A stretch of 64,000 bases of DNA from Meira nashicola. Its lineage: Eukaryota; Basidiomycota; Exobasidiomycetes; Exobasidiales; Brachybasidiaceae. This document shows, piece after piece, positions 21,347 to 34,622 of the stretch. A program made the position numbers and the translations under genes. Within the stretch, counting starts at the first letter, position 1. Every line of letters starts with the position of its first letter. Location: contig BCJU01000001.1 in NCBI GenBank assembly GCA_001600355.1, positions 3,307,178-3,371,177 on the forward strand. Direction: 5' to 3'. A model generated the notes under the pieces. The model did not search any database. It was not told the origin of the DNA and saw only the letters and a program-made list of their open reading frames with translations.

Positions 21347-21975
21347 GTTTTATTTGTGGACATTGGTGTGATCATTTTGAGAAGAAAGCTAGCGGTAGAT
21401 AAAATCGGAAATAATATCAATCAGCCAACACGCGCTTACATAATCCACCAAACCACCTTACATTTCTTGAAGCCCATCATCAAGTATTGAGACAAAAGAA
21501 GACGTACCATGCCTTGTTTACCAAAGTTATAATGGTGTAAAAGGCATCATTTCCACGTGATATGCTCTTTTGATGACACAAATTCTATAAAATGCTTGAA
21601 CATCATCGAGAGTACCCTGCGTGTCTGAGATACGCCTTGGATGAGTACCCTTTCAGTTACTGTGGTAGTACCTTTTTGGTCGCGTGGACTGTTCTTCTCA
21701 TACAGTAAGCGTGAATTTAGTGCTCTGAACAATAATAGGTTCATTGAACGGCCAGGCTTAACAAATCAAATGACCGAAAGGGTACTTCTTGATAAGAATA
21801 GATTATGCAGCCTACTCCGTGCTCAGGTGAACCTCTGTGGAGAATACGATGGAATATACACGAGCCCAATTCAAGCGGTAAAAGATGACGCTGTATTTCC
21901 ATATAACAATCCGCATTTATCAAACTCTCTCCCTTTCATCCTTTTCTTCATCTTCACCAAAGTGATTATTTCATC
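21347..21975. other. intergenic, divergent promoters
   Basis: This 629-bp region lies between the minus-strand fusion gene and the plus-strand oxidoreductase. The 112-codon frame at 21641-21979 overlaps the next start codon in another frame and shows no domain. Confidence 0.5.
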
Positions 21976-24171
21976 ATGAATCCAGCTGTATTTCCATCTG
22001 AACGTCTATTTGATTTGGTCGTGATTGGTAGTGGCCCAGCTGCTCTTTCAGTCGTTACGAGAATCTTGGAAAGTAGACCGGCTGCATTGTATACCGAAGA
22101 AGAACATACGCATTTGCATTGGTTACGAAAGAATGGAAAAGATGATCCATTAAAGAAGACAGGTTATCAGCTAGAAAAGAAGCATAGAAATTCAACAAAA
22201 GATGGCAAACGACCTTTATTAAAAACAAGATCAGTTGGACCTGGAAATGAAAGGGTATTAGTGCCTCAAAACAGTACCGATCAACGACAAGATGAACATT
22301 GCCAATGTGATGGATCGATTCGTATTTTAATTATTGATCGTTTGGGAGCGTGGATGGCAAATTGGGATCGATTGTTTGGAATTTATCAAATTCCACATTT
22401 ACGTTCTCCTCTCTTCTTTCATCCTGCGCCTGCCGATTTGGACGCTCTCGTAGCATTTGCAGAACGTAAAGGTAGAATGAAAGTACAAACTGATTCAAGT
22501 TCAACAAATGATCATCGTCATGATGAAAAGACTCGCTCAACTTCTCGTCGTACTTCAAAGTCAAGGGTTGACATAAATCAAAATTGTCCAGATTTGATTG
22601 AAGTGCCAGGATGTGTAGGAAAAGAAATTTCGAAGCATAAACGAAAAAAGCGTGCACAGCAACCATTAAAACGAATGGGCGATATCGTGAATGAACGTGA
22701 AAGAAGAGATTATTTCACACCCAGTACAAAGCTCTTTCATGATTTTATTCGTGAAGATTGTGTAAAAAGATACGAATTGGACAATGAAGGAAAGCCATGG
22801 CCGGACGCAAAAGATGCATTCCAAGACAATGCTAATGATCAAAGTGAACCCGATAAACGTATTCAATTTGTACGTGGTGAAGTTTCTAACTTGGATTGGA
22901 CAAATTTGCATATCTCTGGTTGGGAAAAATTGCAAGGCTTTTCGGTCGAATTGAAAGATGGTGTAAAAATTGCAGCCAAAGCAGTAGTTTGCGCTGGCGG
23001 TCCAGGTGCTACTCCAGGTGTACCAGATTACCTTACAAATACTATGGACAAAGGCATTCCTGTAACCAGTGGACCGGGCTGGTGTCATTCAACACAACTT
23101 GGTATGCAAGGAAGAACATTACCACCTCTGCCTCTACAACGTAAAATTAAGATGAGACAACCTTCATCTATGGTAGTGATTGGAGGTGGCCTGACATCTG
23201 CGCAAATTTGTGATGTAGCAATTCGAAATGGAGTGGAAGATGTAACACTTTTGATGCGTGGATATTTCAAGATAAAGCCGTTTGATATGGATCTCAAGTG
23301 GGTTGCACGTTATGCAAACTTGGAAAAGATGCGATTCTGGCAGGAAGATGATCCGGAAAAGCGTTTACAAGCCATGTATGGAGCACGTAATGGAGGCAGT
23401 ATTACGCCTCGATATGCTAAATTGATTAAGCAATATCAACAAGAAGGAAGATTGAAAATAATGACATGCACAAAAGTGGATAAAGCTGAATGGACGCCAA
23501 CAAGTGAACATGACCACGATCAAGATGAAGGTGAATGGTCTTTGGACATCATTACCACAGAGAAAGTCAAAAAGCCATGTAAAAGCAATTCATCCACAAA
23601 ATCTGTCAAAGGCGATGAATCGGAGGATGATGATTCAATTGTTGAAGATGAAAAAGAAGAAATAGAATATAGAGAACTAAAGCAAACCTTGAGACCTCAC
23701 TATATCATCTCTGCCACAGGAGCTGCTCCGAAATTCTCTCAAGTGCCATTTTTGAGAAATATTGCAAAGCAGCATCCCGTTCCAGAATACGGTGGCTTGC
23801 CATGGTTGACGGAAAGCTTGCAATATGGAAAATTGCCACTCTTTTGTGCAGGTGCTTTTAGTGCTTTACAGGTGAGTAAGACTGTTGATAATGATTACAA
23901 AAGATAAATAATACTGACATAGAGAAGTATTGTTTTTGCATAGATCGGACCCGGGGCTTTTAATCTAGAGGGTATGCGGGCGGCAGCGGATCGAATTGCA
24001 GTTCGATTACAAGAGTTAGCGATCGGACAAGATGAGGATACGAGACAAGACTTTGAAGAAGAATTTAATTCGGAAGAGAAAGCTCAACATCGCCAAAACC
24101 TTTCTGACAATTCTGTATCACAATTTACACATTTTCCGTACCAGCATCTCCCTCAAGAAGTGGAAGCTTGA
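21976..24171 (+). CDS. FAD/NAD(P)-dependent oxidoreductase, two Rossmann motifs
   Basis: Exon 1 is 21976-23871, the intron 23872-23943 (72 bp, GTGAGT...CATAG, phase 0), and exon 2 23944-24171, giving 707 residues. The first dinucleotide motif is at residues 15-24 (VVIGSGPAAL) and the second near 398-410 (VVIGGGLTSAQ). The conserved end of the FAD domain, FCAGAFSALQ/IGPGAFNLEGMRAAADRIA, spans the splice junction and confirms it. The middle carries charged inserts (about 175-235 and 515-570) that lengthen it. The arrangement is like flavin monooxygenases and ornithine-hydroxylase relatives, but the substrate cannot be read from sequence and no biosynthetic cluster surrounds it. Confidence 0.85.
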
Positions 24172-24852
24172 TCATTGGTACGGAACCGTATTCGTTTAGA
24201 TCACTGTATTTTACTTAAGCTGACATTACTTACATCATAAATAAAATCTCAGAATCTCATCACATCTTTCTCACGCATCGATCTCGGATCGAGCAAGAAA
24301 TTGCGCTTATCGCGTTTAATGCGTGTATCCGAACCAGAACGCGAGAATGAATAAATACAAAAATATGGCCTGAATACAAAAGTGTATGTTAGTGTGTATT
24401 TAGGTATACAATCGGCCAAATACAAAATATATCCTGCAAAGTACGGCGCGGTATCACTGATAAGGATCTAGATTCATTTAGTAGATAAGCAAAATTGTAC
24501 CCAGGCCGAGAAAATGCGCAAGTTTAAGCGCGTTTTAGACTGGTCTTGACAGGAAAAGTGCCTTTCCTCGGATAGCAAAAGGAGTTACCCGAGAAGGCAA
24601 AAATGGCTCACTTACTTTGTCGTTTAAAGTGCTAAGGAGTGGTGGGGGTTCATGCATTTATGGTGGCAAGGTTAAAAAAAAAAGTGAGGCAGATTAGCAG
24701 AGAATAAGGTTTAAATATTTTGTCCGTATCTATGTGAACAAGGTTCAAGAAGCTAATCAAAAAAGGTACAAATTGGTCATCTGTTCGATTAAACTTTGGT
24801 TCTGATTTCCCATCATCATTCCTCCTCTACACAAGAAGAAAGTATTGTCATC
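24172..24852. other. intergenic, no gene seen
   Basis: This 681-bp region holds the 3' end of the FAD oxidoreductase transcript and the promoter of the amine oxidase. Nothing specific is seen beyond AT-rich and CT-rich stretches. Confidence 0.5.
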
Positions 24853-27135
24853 ATGAGTCCAGGAAAGATTGCAACAAATACACCAGCCATTCATCCTCTC
24901 GACCCTCTCAATCCGGAAGAGGTGAGTAAATAAGAAATAAATGCACAGCCATCATTACGAGTAGAAGAAGTGTTAATAAGTTTTCTTTCTCTCTTTGTTT
25001 CACAGATTGTCGCTGCTACATCTACAGTTCGCAAATATGTTCAAGATAAAGGAATTAAAGCTGTTCGCTTCTTGAACGTTTTAGTAGATGAACCACATAA
25101 ATCCGAAGTGATTGCAGCAGGTTTTTTCCCTGCCGGTGAAGGAGCTCCAGCTTCAAACGGTCATGCTGCTCCACCACCACGTCAACTTGTCGTTCATATG
25201 GCAGATGAAATTACAGGATCAGCATATGATCTCACTTTGGATGCTTCAAACATTGATGCAGTAACTGTTCTCTCGATGAACAAACAAGAGGCAGGCGTTC
25301 AACCTGCATTAACTTTGGAAGAATTAGTAATGAGTGAACATGCTATTCGCAAAGATTCTCGTGTAATTGAAGCAGCAAAAGAAGTTGGTGTTTCAGTTGA
25401 AGAATTATTCTGTGATGGTTGGAGTATCGGTTGGGATGAAAGATTCCCAAATAAACGTGTTCAACAATGTTTATGCTATGCACGTTATGGAAAAGATGAA
25501 AATCAATACGCACATCCTCTTGATTTCTTGCCAATCGTCGATAATTTGACAGGAGAAGTTTTAGCAATCGATTATCCTGCTCATCGTGTTGCAAAAGACG
25601 GAAAGCTTAACACAAATTCTACTGCTCCTCCTACTGAAGCAAATTTCGCAAAGCCAGATTCTCGTGACCGTATTCCTCCTCCGTTGGCCAAACATGATTA
25701 TTTGCCTGATTTGGCTACTCGTGTTGATAGTGAAAAGCCAATCGAGATGCGCACAGATATCAAGCCTCTTTCAGTCGTTCAACCAGAAGGTGTCAGTTTC
25801 AAACGTACAGGAAACACATTGGAATGGGGTAAATTCAAATTGCACGTAGGATTCCACCCACGTGAAGGTATGGTTTTGAGTAACATCGTTTACAAGGATG
25901 ATGAAGTACCAGGATACAGCAAAGCATCACCTAAAGAACGTCCTTTGTTCTATCGTGCTAGTTTTGTAGAAATGGTCGTTCCATACGCAGAACCAGCCCA
26001 TCCACATTATCGTAAATTCGCATTTGACGTTGGTGAATATGGTTTAGGTTTCTTGGCCAATTCTTTAGCACTCGGATGTGATTGTTTGGGTACGATTGAA
26101 TATATGGACGGTCACTTTGTCAAACATGACGGTTCCGTTGAAACAGTCAAGAATGCAATTTGCATTCACGAAGAAGATGCTGGAACTTTATGGAAGCACA
26201 CAGATTACAGACCCGGCGGTCGTACTCACAACGTTCGTAATCGTAAATTGGTTTTATCTATGGTTTGCACAGTTGCAAATTACGAATATCAATTCAACTG
26301 GAACTTCCACTTGGATGGTAATATCGAATGTGAGATTAAATTGACTGGTATCTTAAACTTGTATCAATTGGCACAAGGTGAATCTACCGGTGGATTCGGA
26401 ACGGAAGTTGCACCACGCATCAATGCTCATTACCATCAACATTTGTTCTCCGTTCGTTTGGATCCTCACATTGACGGTCAATTTAACTCAATTTCTGAAC
26501 AACATATCGAACCATCACCAGCACCAAGCAAGAGTGATGAAAATTGGGCAGGAAATGCATTCACAGCTCCAACTCGAATTTTGAAAACAACTGGAGAAGC
26601 AGTTCGTGATGCACAAGCTGATATCGAACGTACGTGGACGATCGTAAATGAGAATGTAAAGCATTACTCAAGCGGTAAGCCTGTAGGTTTCAAAATTATG
26701 TGCAAGGATATGCCAAGATTACATTGTCACCATGACGGTATCGCAGCAATTCGTGCTCCTTTTGCTAAGCATCACATTTGGACACTTCCTTATCATCCAA
26801 AGGAACGTTATCCATCAGGTATGTTTGTTCCTCAAACATTCAAAGCACCAAAAGATAGCATTGAAGAATGGGTTGGAGATGGAAAGGCAAGCGTTCAAAA
26901 TCAAGATATCGTTACTTATGTCACCGTTGGAACAACTCACATTCCAAGACCTGAAGATTTCCCAGTCATGCCTGCAGAAACATGCAGATTTATGCTTAAA
27001 CCTGTCAACTTTTTCCGCCGTAATCCAACTTTGGATGTTCCTTCAACACAAGATGCAAAGAGTATTGCTGCTAATGCTGGTGTAAGCACAAACGGTACAA
27101 CAAACGGTTCTGCTACTTCTTGCTGTCGATCATAA
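24853..27135 (+). CDS. copper amine oxidase
   Basis: Oxidises primary amines to aldehydes with release of ammonia and H2O2, using copper and a topaquinone cofactor made from its own tyrosine. Exon 1 is 24853-24921 (23 codons), the intron 24922-25005 (84 bp, GTGAGT...CACAG), and exon 2 25006-27135, giving 732 residues. The cofactor motif TVANYEY places the precursor tyrosine at residue 449. The copper-ligand His-x-His is in HYHQHLFSVRLDP, and the catalytic-base region reads FDVGEYGLGF. The C-terminal family block RFMLKPVNFFRRNPTLD is intact. No signal peptide and no clear PTS1 are seen (C-terminus CCRS). The tail is Asn/Thr/Gly-rich. Confidence 0.95.
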
Positions 27136-30100
27136 TTTTTGTTTGTACCCATATGTCTAAGAGTTTTCATGGCCTCCTTCTTAACTTCCTTTCTTTATCT
27201 TTATTGACCAGAAGTATGTAACGTATATATTTATAACCCCACAACAATCTAACGAGAGATGAATTTCAATGTAACAGCTGGATAATGAGTAAAATACGAT
27301 GGTGCATTGATCGCGTGAGGCTGAAAAAAGGTATGTATGTACATTAAGGTGATGGTGCATATTAATTCCCGCTGCAAGATCGTCTATTAACATATGTACA
27401 TACATACGCATGCATCGAAGATCATTCATGTTTTTTCGGGATTCTGGTCAAAAATTGTTGGTAAGGATTAGCTCAAGAGTAATATTAACAAAATAGAATT
27501 CAGTTCTATACATAATCCTTTTGACATCTTTTATGAGCGACAAGTGAATATAGTTTAAAAACATTAATTCTCATCTTTTGAAAGCCACCATATTACTGGC
27601 TCTCCTCATGTATGTATATACTTGCAGGCACATATGTAAATCCTTATCAAATATTGGAACATGAAGTTGAGATAAGCTACAATGATAATGTTGTGTACAT
27701 ACATACATACATATGTATCAAATGATGGGTTTCGGCATTGAGTACATATGTAGGAGTAATACTAATAAATTTACCGAAGGCCAGCGCTGCGAAATCGTTG
27801 AATACATACATACCTTACCGCGGAGCCGTGAAAGTCCCCCCTTTTTGTCCTGACAGAGTCGATATCCCTTTATTTTTTTTTGGGCTACATGCGCCGCGCT
27901 AATTTCATGCAAGTAATGCAACCACAACGTCTGCAGTACGCCCGCTTCTGCTTCTGCTTTCTTTGCGTGCATCTGTAGGCTTGCTTGCTGTTCGCTGTAA
28001 TGTACATACTCTTTTTATTTTTCATCTTGACAGATCTCACCGCGCAAGAAGATCGTACCTGAATATATATGCTTTCTCGTTGCATCTTCATGACATCTCT
28101 TTTCTGTATTATTCTTATATAGGACTGGATATTTCATTCTTTCTCATTCTTATCGAATGATTTAAAGATCAAATTCTTCTTCTCTTTCACAAATTCATTG
28201 ACCATTGTTCAAAATATTAAAAAAAAAAACAGTCAAAAAGCGCAAGGCATATCCTTGATCGTTTATGCAAAGAAAAACACGCTAATTAGCTCCCTCTGCT
28301 CTAGAGCAACTTTTTCATTCATGCAACCCCACCCTGATCCCCCTTGAGTTTATAAGGAAACTTTTTCGACTTCATCAGCCACATTTTTTCCAATTGGCAC
28401 TAAATAAGTCATCGTATACGTATGTAATATAGTCTTAATACGAAATACAATGATTAGCTTTTAATTTCCCCTTCTTCTTCTTTAAGAGCACATCATAGCG
28501 TGGGGCTATTGTGATTCAATGAAAAACGAAGAAGAAAATAAAGAGAGAATTCCGAGACCGAACAGGAGTCGATCGTGAAATTATTTAATTCTCCGTCTTT
28601 TCCCTTAAAAGGTTACATTTCCGCTCATAAAATGAAATCGAGCAATAAGGACAGTCTGTGCGCTTTTGCGTCATCTTCTTATAAAACTGCTGTTAAAGAT
28701 ATCGGAGATGAACATTTTGTACAAACCCACCACACGCCATTTCCAAAACGTATGTACTGTGTATACGGTTAATCCGACAAAACGACGGGGGATCTTGCCT
28801 CAGCCTACAATCTAAAAAAGAAACGCGGCAAAAGAATAAGGGCAAGAATTGAACCGGGTAAAAAGCTCACCGGGCAAAAGGGGGGGAAGAAAAACCAAAA
28901 AAAAAGAAACAACCCGCACAGAATAAACACAGTGGAATCCCGCTCTCCATTTCGGCATTTACTCATGTATGCAGTATAACACTATTGTTTGCGTTGCGCC
29001 GCCTATCCATATGGACTTTATTTTAAAAAAATAAAAAGATTAAAATAGGAAATTCAGTGCAATAAGAATTTTATAGAATTCTTTCGCTTAGTGGGAGTCT
29101 TCTGGCTTAATCAAAGCAAAACTACACTGATACGAAGCCATCCGACAATAGTTTTATAATCCGGCGTTACAACATGTTTGCTTCTTTATTCTTCTTCGTA
29201 CGAATGAGGATTAATATGTATTGTTCTTCCCCGGCGAGGCGCCCTAGGTAAAGTAGATCAGCTGTTTCAATGCGATACGTCAGTACTATACTCTTTAGTC
29301 CTTTACTTTATACTAGACAAGGTGGATGCCTATTAAATAATCATTAGACATTAAAAAAAAGGAAGAATTCTTTTTAAGACATTATGATTTAAAAAATTAT
29401 AACCATTATCATCTTGTTCTGGAAATCACTCCAATTCGTCAAAAGGCAATTCATAATATCAGAGCAATCTTCGTATTACACATTACCACTAAATGGTGAC
29501 CAACCTTCCCCAAGTCTTCCATAAAAATATGAAAGAGTTATATACAACCTGATAGAGTACAAGCATGTATGTCTCTGTACGTACGTATGTATATATATGC
29601 ATGCATGTGCTGTTTGTGTTCATACTGCTTTCGTGCGCGTCCTCTTCTTGCCGAGCATTGAAGCGAGTATCTGTCACATTTTGTTTTAGTGCATTGATAA
29701 TCGGGATAATTGAGGATGCAGGGTACTACAGAAGAGCACTTTGATAAATGAAAAAAAGGGGAGAGGAAAAAAGTTTTTTAAGTTGAATACATACGTACTA
29801 AAGTAGTCAGGCTCTTAAGAAGAAATTTTAACTATAGGCAAAAATCAAGTGAAAAGAAAGGAGTGAAACTTATAGTCTATATGGATTCTTTTTCTCGTTA
29901 AAGTCACTCATTTAACTCCTTTTATGAAATGTTAAAAGCCTCTTTTATTTTTACAAGCCTTCTAAATGCTTCTCTTTTGTTGCTCTTTTCGTTCTGCTGC
30001 TACGGCTGCATTTTCCATGTCTGATCCTGCATTTAAGTGTACTTCTTTGCATCCTGACTGGCATTCTGGCTCCTAGACTTTGCCCAAAGCTTCCCGCCGC

Positions 30101-30745
30101 GCATACACTCTCAAAGACACGTCTTAAAATGAAAGAAAGAGAGAAAAAAATTTTCCTATTAGAAACACACTGTAATTCTACCCTTTTCTCCTTTTTTTTA
30201 CGCACGTCGTATTTGCTGCTGCATGCACATGTATTGCGTACATGCAGAAATCCTCACTAACACACCTCGAACGCACACGAACGTACCGCTGTATGCTGTC
30301 TTCGAAAACGAAAAGAGATAGCTTAAACCTCCTCCTCTTCTCTTTCTTACTGATCATCATCATCATCAACATCATCATCGTTTTCCAATTGTTTGCGCGT
30401 AAAGGTTAACTGCAAAGTTTCATTTTCGCTCAAACAAAAGCCTTAGACTGGATTGCCAGAGGGAAGAGCATATAGACGTCTTCTTTTTTTCATTTCCTCT
30501 TCTTTCTCTACTTTACGCTTCCCGACCTTAATCTCACGTCGGAAATCGCTTGAATCGTTCGATAAGCTCAAGTGATATTTTCAAAAAGACGTGTTCCGCT
30601 TTCTTCATTTGACGGATAGCTTTGTTTTCAATTTTCTCGCTAACCGGTTGTATATTGCAAGGAATTTCATTTCAAAAATTCACCGTCCTCCTTTTCACCT
30701 CAACCTAGCCTTTTTCTACCTTTTTCTTCTCATCGCAATTGGCGT
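27136..30745. other. 3.6-kb non-coding region upstream of the APSES gene
   Basis: No gene is convincing here. The DNA is AT-rich with simple (CATA)n/(TATG)n tracts near 27695-27720 and 29575-29610, TGCATGCA palindromes at 29598-29605 and 30220-30227, and CT-rich DNA from about 30480 that looks like the 5' leader of the APSES gene. Open frames at 28575-28772 and on the minus strand at 30178-30378 are short and featureless. Confidence 0.6.
27697..27719. repeat. short (ACAT)n/(CATA)n microsatellite
   Basis: About four consecutive tetranucleotide units, followed by the inverted unit CATATGTAT. Similar imperfect tracts occur at 27391-27410 and 29575-29610. Confidence 0.6.
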
Positions 30746-33040
30746 ATGACGACTGCATCACCCATTAACGGAAGCAATTATTCAAATACTGGACAAGCGG
30801 GTGCATACGCTAACAGTGCTTATACTTCTTCAACAAACGGATCAAACAACATGTATTCCCAACACGGTCATCACCTTCATGCAAATGCATACGGAAGCAG
30901 TACGGCCAATGCTAACAGCAATCACCATACGTCTTCTACCGATACAGGTTTAGCACCTCAATCAAGCTTTGACACCGTTCCTGGATCTCAGCATACCGGT
31001 TCTCTTCATCAATCACCAAGCAGCGGTGGAGGCGGCGGTTGGGGTCAAAGCATGCATTACAGTAACAGCACAAACGGTGCCAATGCTTATGGCAGTCAAG
31101 CACATAGCATGTACGGCTCAGGTGGTTATTACGGCAGCGCTGGTGCTCAAACTCCTTCAGGTGCAGTTACCGGTAGCAATGGTGCTGGAAGTGGAGCATA
31201 TTCCGCTTATGGCATGCAACCACATCAAGGACAAAATGCTGGTACTAATCCACCACCACCTTCTGCTTATAGCGGAAGCGGCGCTTTGGCCGGTGGTTTG
31301 AACGGTAGCACTGGTGGTGGTGGTTCCGCTCATCATAGCGGATCAAGTACGCCAACTTCGCAAACTCCTTATCATCATCAACATCCTCATTCCGTCGGCA
31401 GTGTTTTTCCATCTCCTCAAGGTTATCCGACTCATCATCAAGGCGGTTATTATGGTGCTCATGGAAACGCATCTTCTAATAGTGTGAGTATCTTTTCTGT
31501 TCTTTGTTTGTGGAGCGAGTCATTTGCAAAAGTAATTTTGATTTAACCGAACTCCGAGGTGGAACGGAATTCTGTATGATGATGCGGGCCGTAATTGTTG
31601 ATCAATATAGGCACATCGTATATAATTTCGCGGAGTGAAGCGGATACCACCTTTTCTTTTCTTCCTTGACCGCTTTTAGCGGCATTTGCAAGGACATTTA
31701 CTTGATAAACCTTGATCAGCTCTTGGCCGATCATACTACGGCTCCGTCGTGTAAAAAGGGGCACGTCCAACTTTTTTGTCATGAATGTGTCATTCGAGAA
31801 AGTTTTCTTCGATATGATTTGCGTCGAATCAAGTTGTGCTTTCATGCGTACGAGTGGTAAAGTGCAATGACACTACGCGTTCTTGACGGCGTTCTGAGCC
31901 GGATAATCCTGTCTTCGGAGACAATCTGTCTTTTTTGCAATTCGTAGTCTGTTAAGGTGCATTTGCATTTTTTCATGTTGCGCAAAATAAAAAGTGATAC
32001 GATAATCCTCCGATTTCCACTCGCTATTCTTACATCCATCATCTTTACTCTTTTCCGTGAACTACGTAAAAATGGAAGAACAAATGCTGACAAACTTTCC
32101 AATCCTCTGTCCATCCGAATTGGATTTCCTTGCTACTTTGAAACAATTTTATACACCACAGGCCGTTTCCTCTTCGCCTTCATACACTTCTGCTCCTCAA
32201 TACAGCGCTCAATTGCCTTTGGCTGGCCGTCATCGTGTGACAACAACTCTATGGGAAGATGAAGGCACTTTGTGCTTCCAAGTTGACGCTCGTGGTGTTT
32301 GCGTTGCCCGTCGTCATGATAACCATATGATCAACGGTACCAAATTGCTCAACGTTTGTGGAATGTCGCGTGGAAAACGCGATGGTATCTTGAAGAACGA
32401 AAAGGAACGTATCGTTGTCAAAGTTGGTGCTATGCATTTGAAAGGTGTTTGGATCACCTTCCAACGTGGAAAACAATTAGCTGAGCAAAACAACATTCTT
32501 GACGTTTTGTATCCATTATTTGAGCAAAACATTCAATCTTTCTTGTACCACCCTGATAACTACCCACGCACGGCTGCAGTCATGGCTGCTGCTCAAGAAC
32601 GCCATGCTCAACGTTCTCGTGCTTCTTTGGGTACAGATTCTCCAACAGGCTATCAACGTGCATCCAGTCAATCGGCCAATGGTTCAATGACCAATGGACA
32701 AGTTAACCCACCTCCATTGATGCGATCAAACACTACTCCAAATGCACCTTTGGCACCTGGTGCTTATAGTCATACCAACGGATACAGCTCTGCTCCCGGT
32801 CATTCACCTTCGGGTCACTTAAGCACTCACATGGGCGGAGGTGGCAGCAACGGAGGCGCAATCCCACAACGTCCTTCTCCCGTTGACCGAAGAGTGGTAA
32901 CGCCTTTCGATATGAACGAATCCTTCGAAGGCGGTTACGCTGGAATGATGAAACCTCGTACTCATTCAGGTTACAAGCGAGAATTGCAAGGTTCTTCGAT
33001 GGGCGTTGAGCAGCAATTCGCTTACGACGAAAGAGCCTAA
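30746..33040 (+). CDS. APSES transcription factor, StuA/Efg1 type
   Basis: Developmental regulator; the smut member of this family is Ust1. Exon 1 is 30746-31483 (246 codons), a low-complexity Ser/Gly/Asn/His/Tyr-rich region. The intron is 31484-32161 (678 bp, GTGAGT...CACAG, phase 0), and exon 2 is 32162-33040, giving 538 residues. The APSES DNA-binding domain spans about residues 269-375: [53 protein letters not shown]. The intron is about ten times the local norm, and its last 90 bases stay in frame behind an ATG at 32072. A shorter product starting there is therefore possible. Family members bind WCGCGWNM-type sites. Confidence 0.9.
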
Positions 33041-33948
33041 ACAGAGATGTTTAAGAACTTATCCTCATCGAAACGTAAAAAATGCTTTCAAATGCGCAAA
33101 TGATCAATTAAAAATAATTAGCTAACAATATTGCTACTTTCATCCAAACATCAAATACCTAGACATTACTTTTAACGCCACAAAATCCTTGCCGAACAAT
33201 TAAACAATCGTCTCTTGACGAAAATACCGCTGGAATATCTTTCTTCACGATGATGATAAAGATGGTTTACATCTTATCTCTATTCTGACTCTTGCATCAA
33301 TTCACACCAAAAAGTTGTATTCAAGTAGAATGGGTCAAATAAAAAATAAAAGGATCAACCAACATTTCATCAAAAAAAAAAAAGACGAAAGAATCGTCTC
33401 CTTTTGGGCGAATGAGAGAAGTACTTTTGAACTCTTCACAGATTGGTTATGCCGTTTGTATTTCTCTCGCATTCTACCCCAACATATATTCTACCTTTAT
33501 CAACGTCCCGCTAATCAGGTTGCTTCTTCTTAAAAACATTTACTCATTCGTTTCCTTTTCTTTTGCCTTTATCTCTCTCTTAAATAAACACAAGATGTAT
33601 TGAACAAAATTTGTTTCTTGCATATGCAATCCGAATCATTAAACTTATACATACTTTGATTGTGGGAGTCAGACTTGAGTGCATACATGACAATGGAACA
33701 GATCCAGGTTTCAAATTATCGATACTAGATGATGTACTTCGCATCCAGTAACTCAATGCAGGTCACCACTACGAGTTTAATTGTGTTCTTGAAGTGGAAG
33801 CGTGAGCGTGTGTTTGAGTGAGTATGAATGAATGCATGCATGCATGCATACTAGTGGAGAATTGAGAAGAAGAAAAAAACGCGCTTATTTGGAAGATTTG
33901 GTAATCTATTGCAACCCTCTTCCTCTCTTCATCTTCATCCGATCGATC
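33041..33948. other. intergenic, no gene seen
   Basis: This is the 3' region of the APSES gene and the promoter of the LYR-motif gene. A run of ATGC units lies at 33832-33850. The short plus-strand frames at 33315-33603 overlap in two frames and look spurious. Confidence 0.5.
33832..33850. repeat. (ATGC)4 tract containing TGCATGCA
   Basis: Four and a half ATGC units, about 100 bp upstream of the LYR-motif gene start at 33949. It is the longest form of the TGCATGCA palindrome that recurs in this window. Confidence 0.6.
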
Positions 33949-34530
33949 ATGATCATACGGAATATAATTAAAAGCAATGTGCTATCAATAGTACGATCAG
34001 GAAATAGTACAAATTCTGTTTGGCATCTATTAGGCGAAAGATATACAACACAAAGAAATCTTTACAGCAGTTCGACAAACAATAGCGATAAGAAAAAAAT
34101 CTTTAAACCGCTTTCTTCAAGGTTTGGAAAAAGCAAAAATGGAATGAACGAGCTCAGTTTAGAACATTTTTTATTACGTGATAAATGTGTAAAGTTATGG
34201 AGAGATTTCATTCGTGCTTCACGTAATATTCCAAATCCGATCGCAAGAAGAGAAACTGTTGATTGGTTAAGGGATGAACATTTTGAAGGTGCTTATGGAT
34301 TACGAAATGAAACGGATGTGGTGAGTGATTGGAATGTTGCAAAAATGAGCACTTCCTTTCTTGAAAAGATATACTGACACACTCAACTTCCTCCTTTACA
34401 GACACGGATAAGGGAATTGCTCGTATCGGGTAATGTGGCACTGAAACGGGTATGTGGGCCTATGGAATTGGTAGCAGCACTCAATCCAAAACATGGATCT
34501 TTTCCAAAGCTACGAGGTAGGAGAGAGTAA
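33949..34530 (+). CDS. mitochondrial LYR-motif protein, LYRM2-like
   Basis: Exon 1 is 33949-34320, the intron 34321-34401 (81 bp, GTGAGT...TTACAG, phase 0), and exon 2 34402-34530, giving 166 residues. The ATG at 33949 is preferred because it opens a basic mitochondrial presequence (MIIRNIIKSNV...); an in-frame frame from 33832 would add 39 poorly conserved residues. The core has the LYR-type helix VKLWRDFIRASRNIP (Tyr replaced by Trp), then RRETVDWLRDEHFE. After the splice comes TRIRELLVSGNVALKRV, matching the LYRM2 pattern. LYR proteins bind the acyl-carrier protein and help respiratory-complex or Fe-S assembly. The specific partner is not readable. Confidence 0.78.
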
Positions 34531-34622
34531 ATGGCATAATTCAATGACTAACAAATGTACAATACGTGTATTCTATCAAAATAAAAGTTACATCTAAAAG
34601 GAATTATAAGGTAAAACAGTGG

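Noticed and set aside
21641..21979. 112-codon plus-strand frame ending on the next gene's start
   Set aside because: No conserved features; it overlaps the promoter of the FAD oxidoreductase.
28575..28772. 65-codon frame in the 3.6-kb gap
   Set aside because: It starts at GTG, has no recognisable motif, and has a length expected by chance.
28845..28860. Minus-strand GGTTCAATTC matching a tRNA B-box
   Set aside because: The flanking bases do not form a T-stem and no acceptor stem or A-box lies at the right distance.
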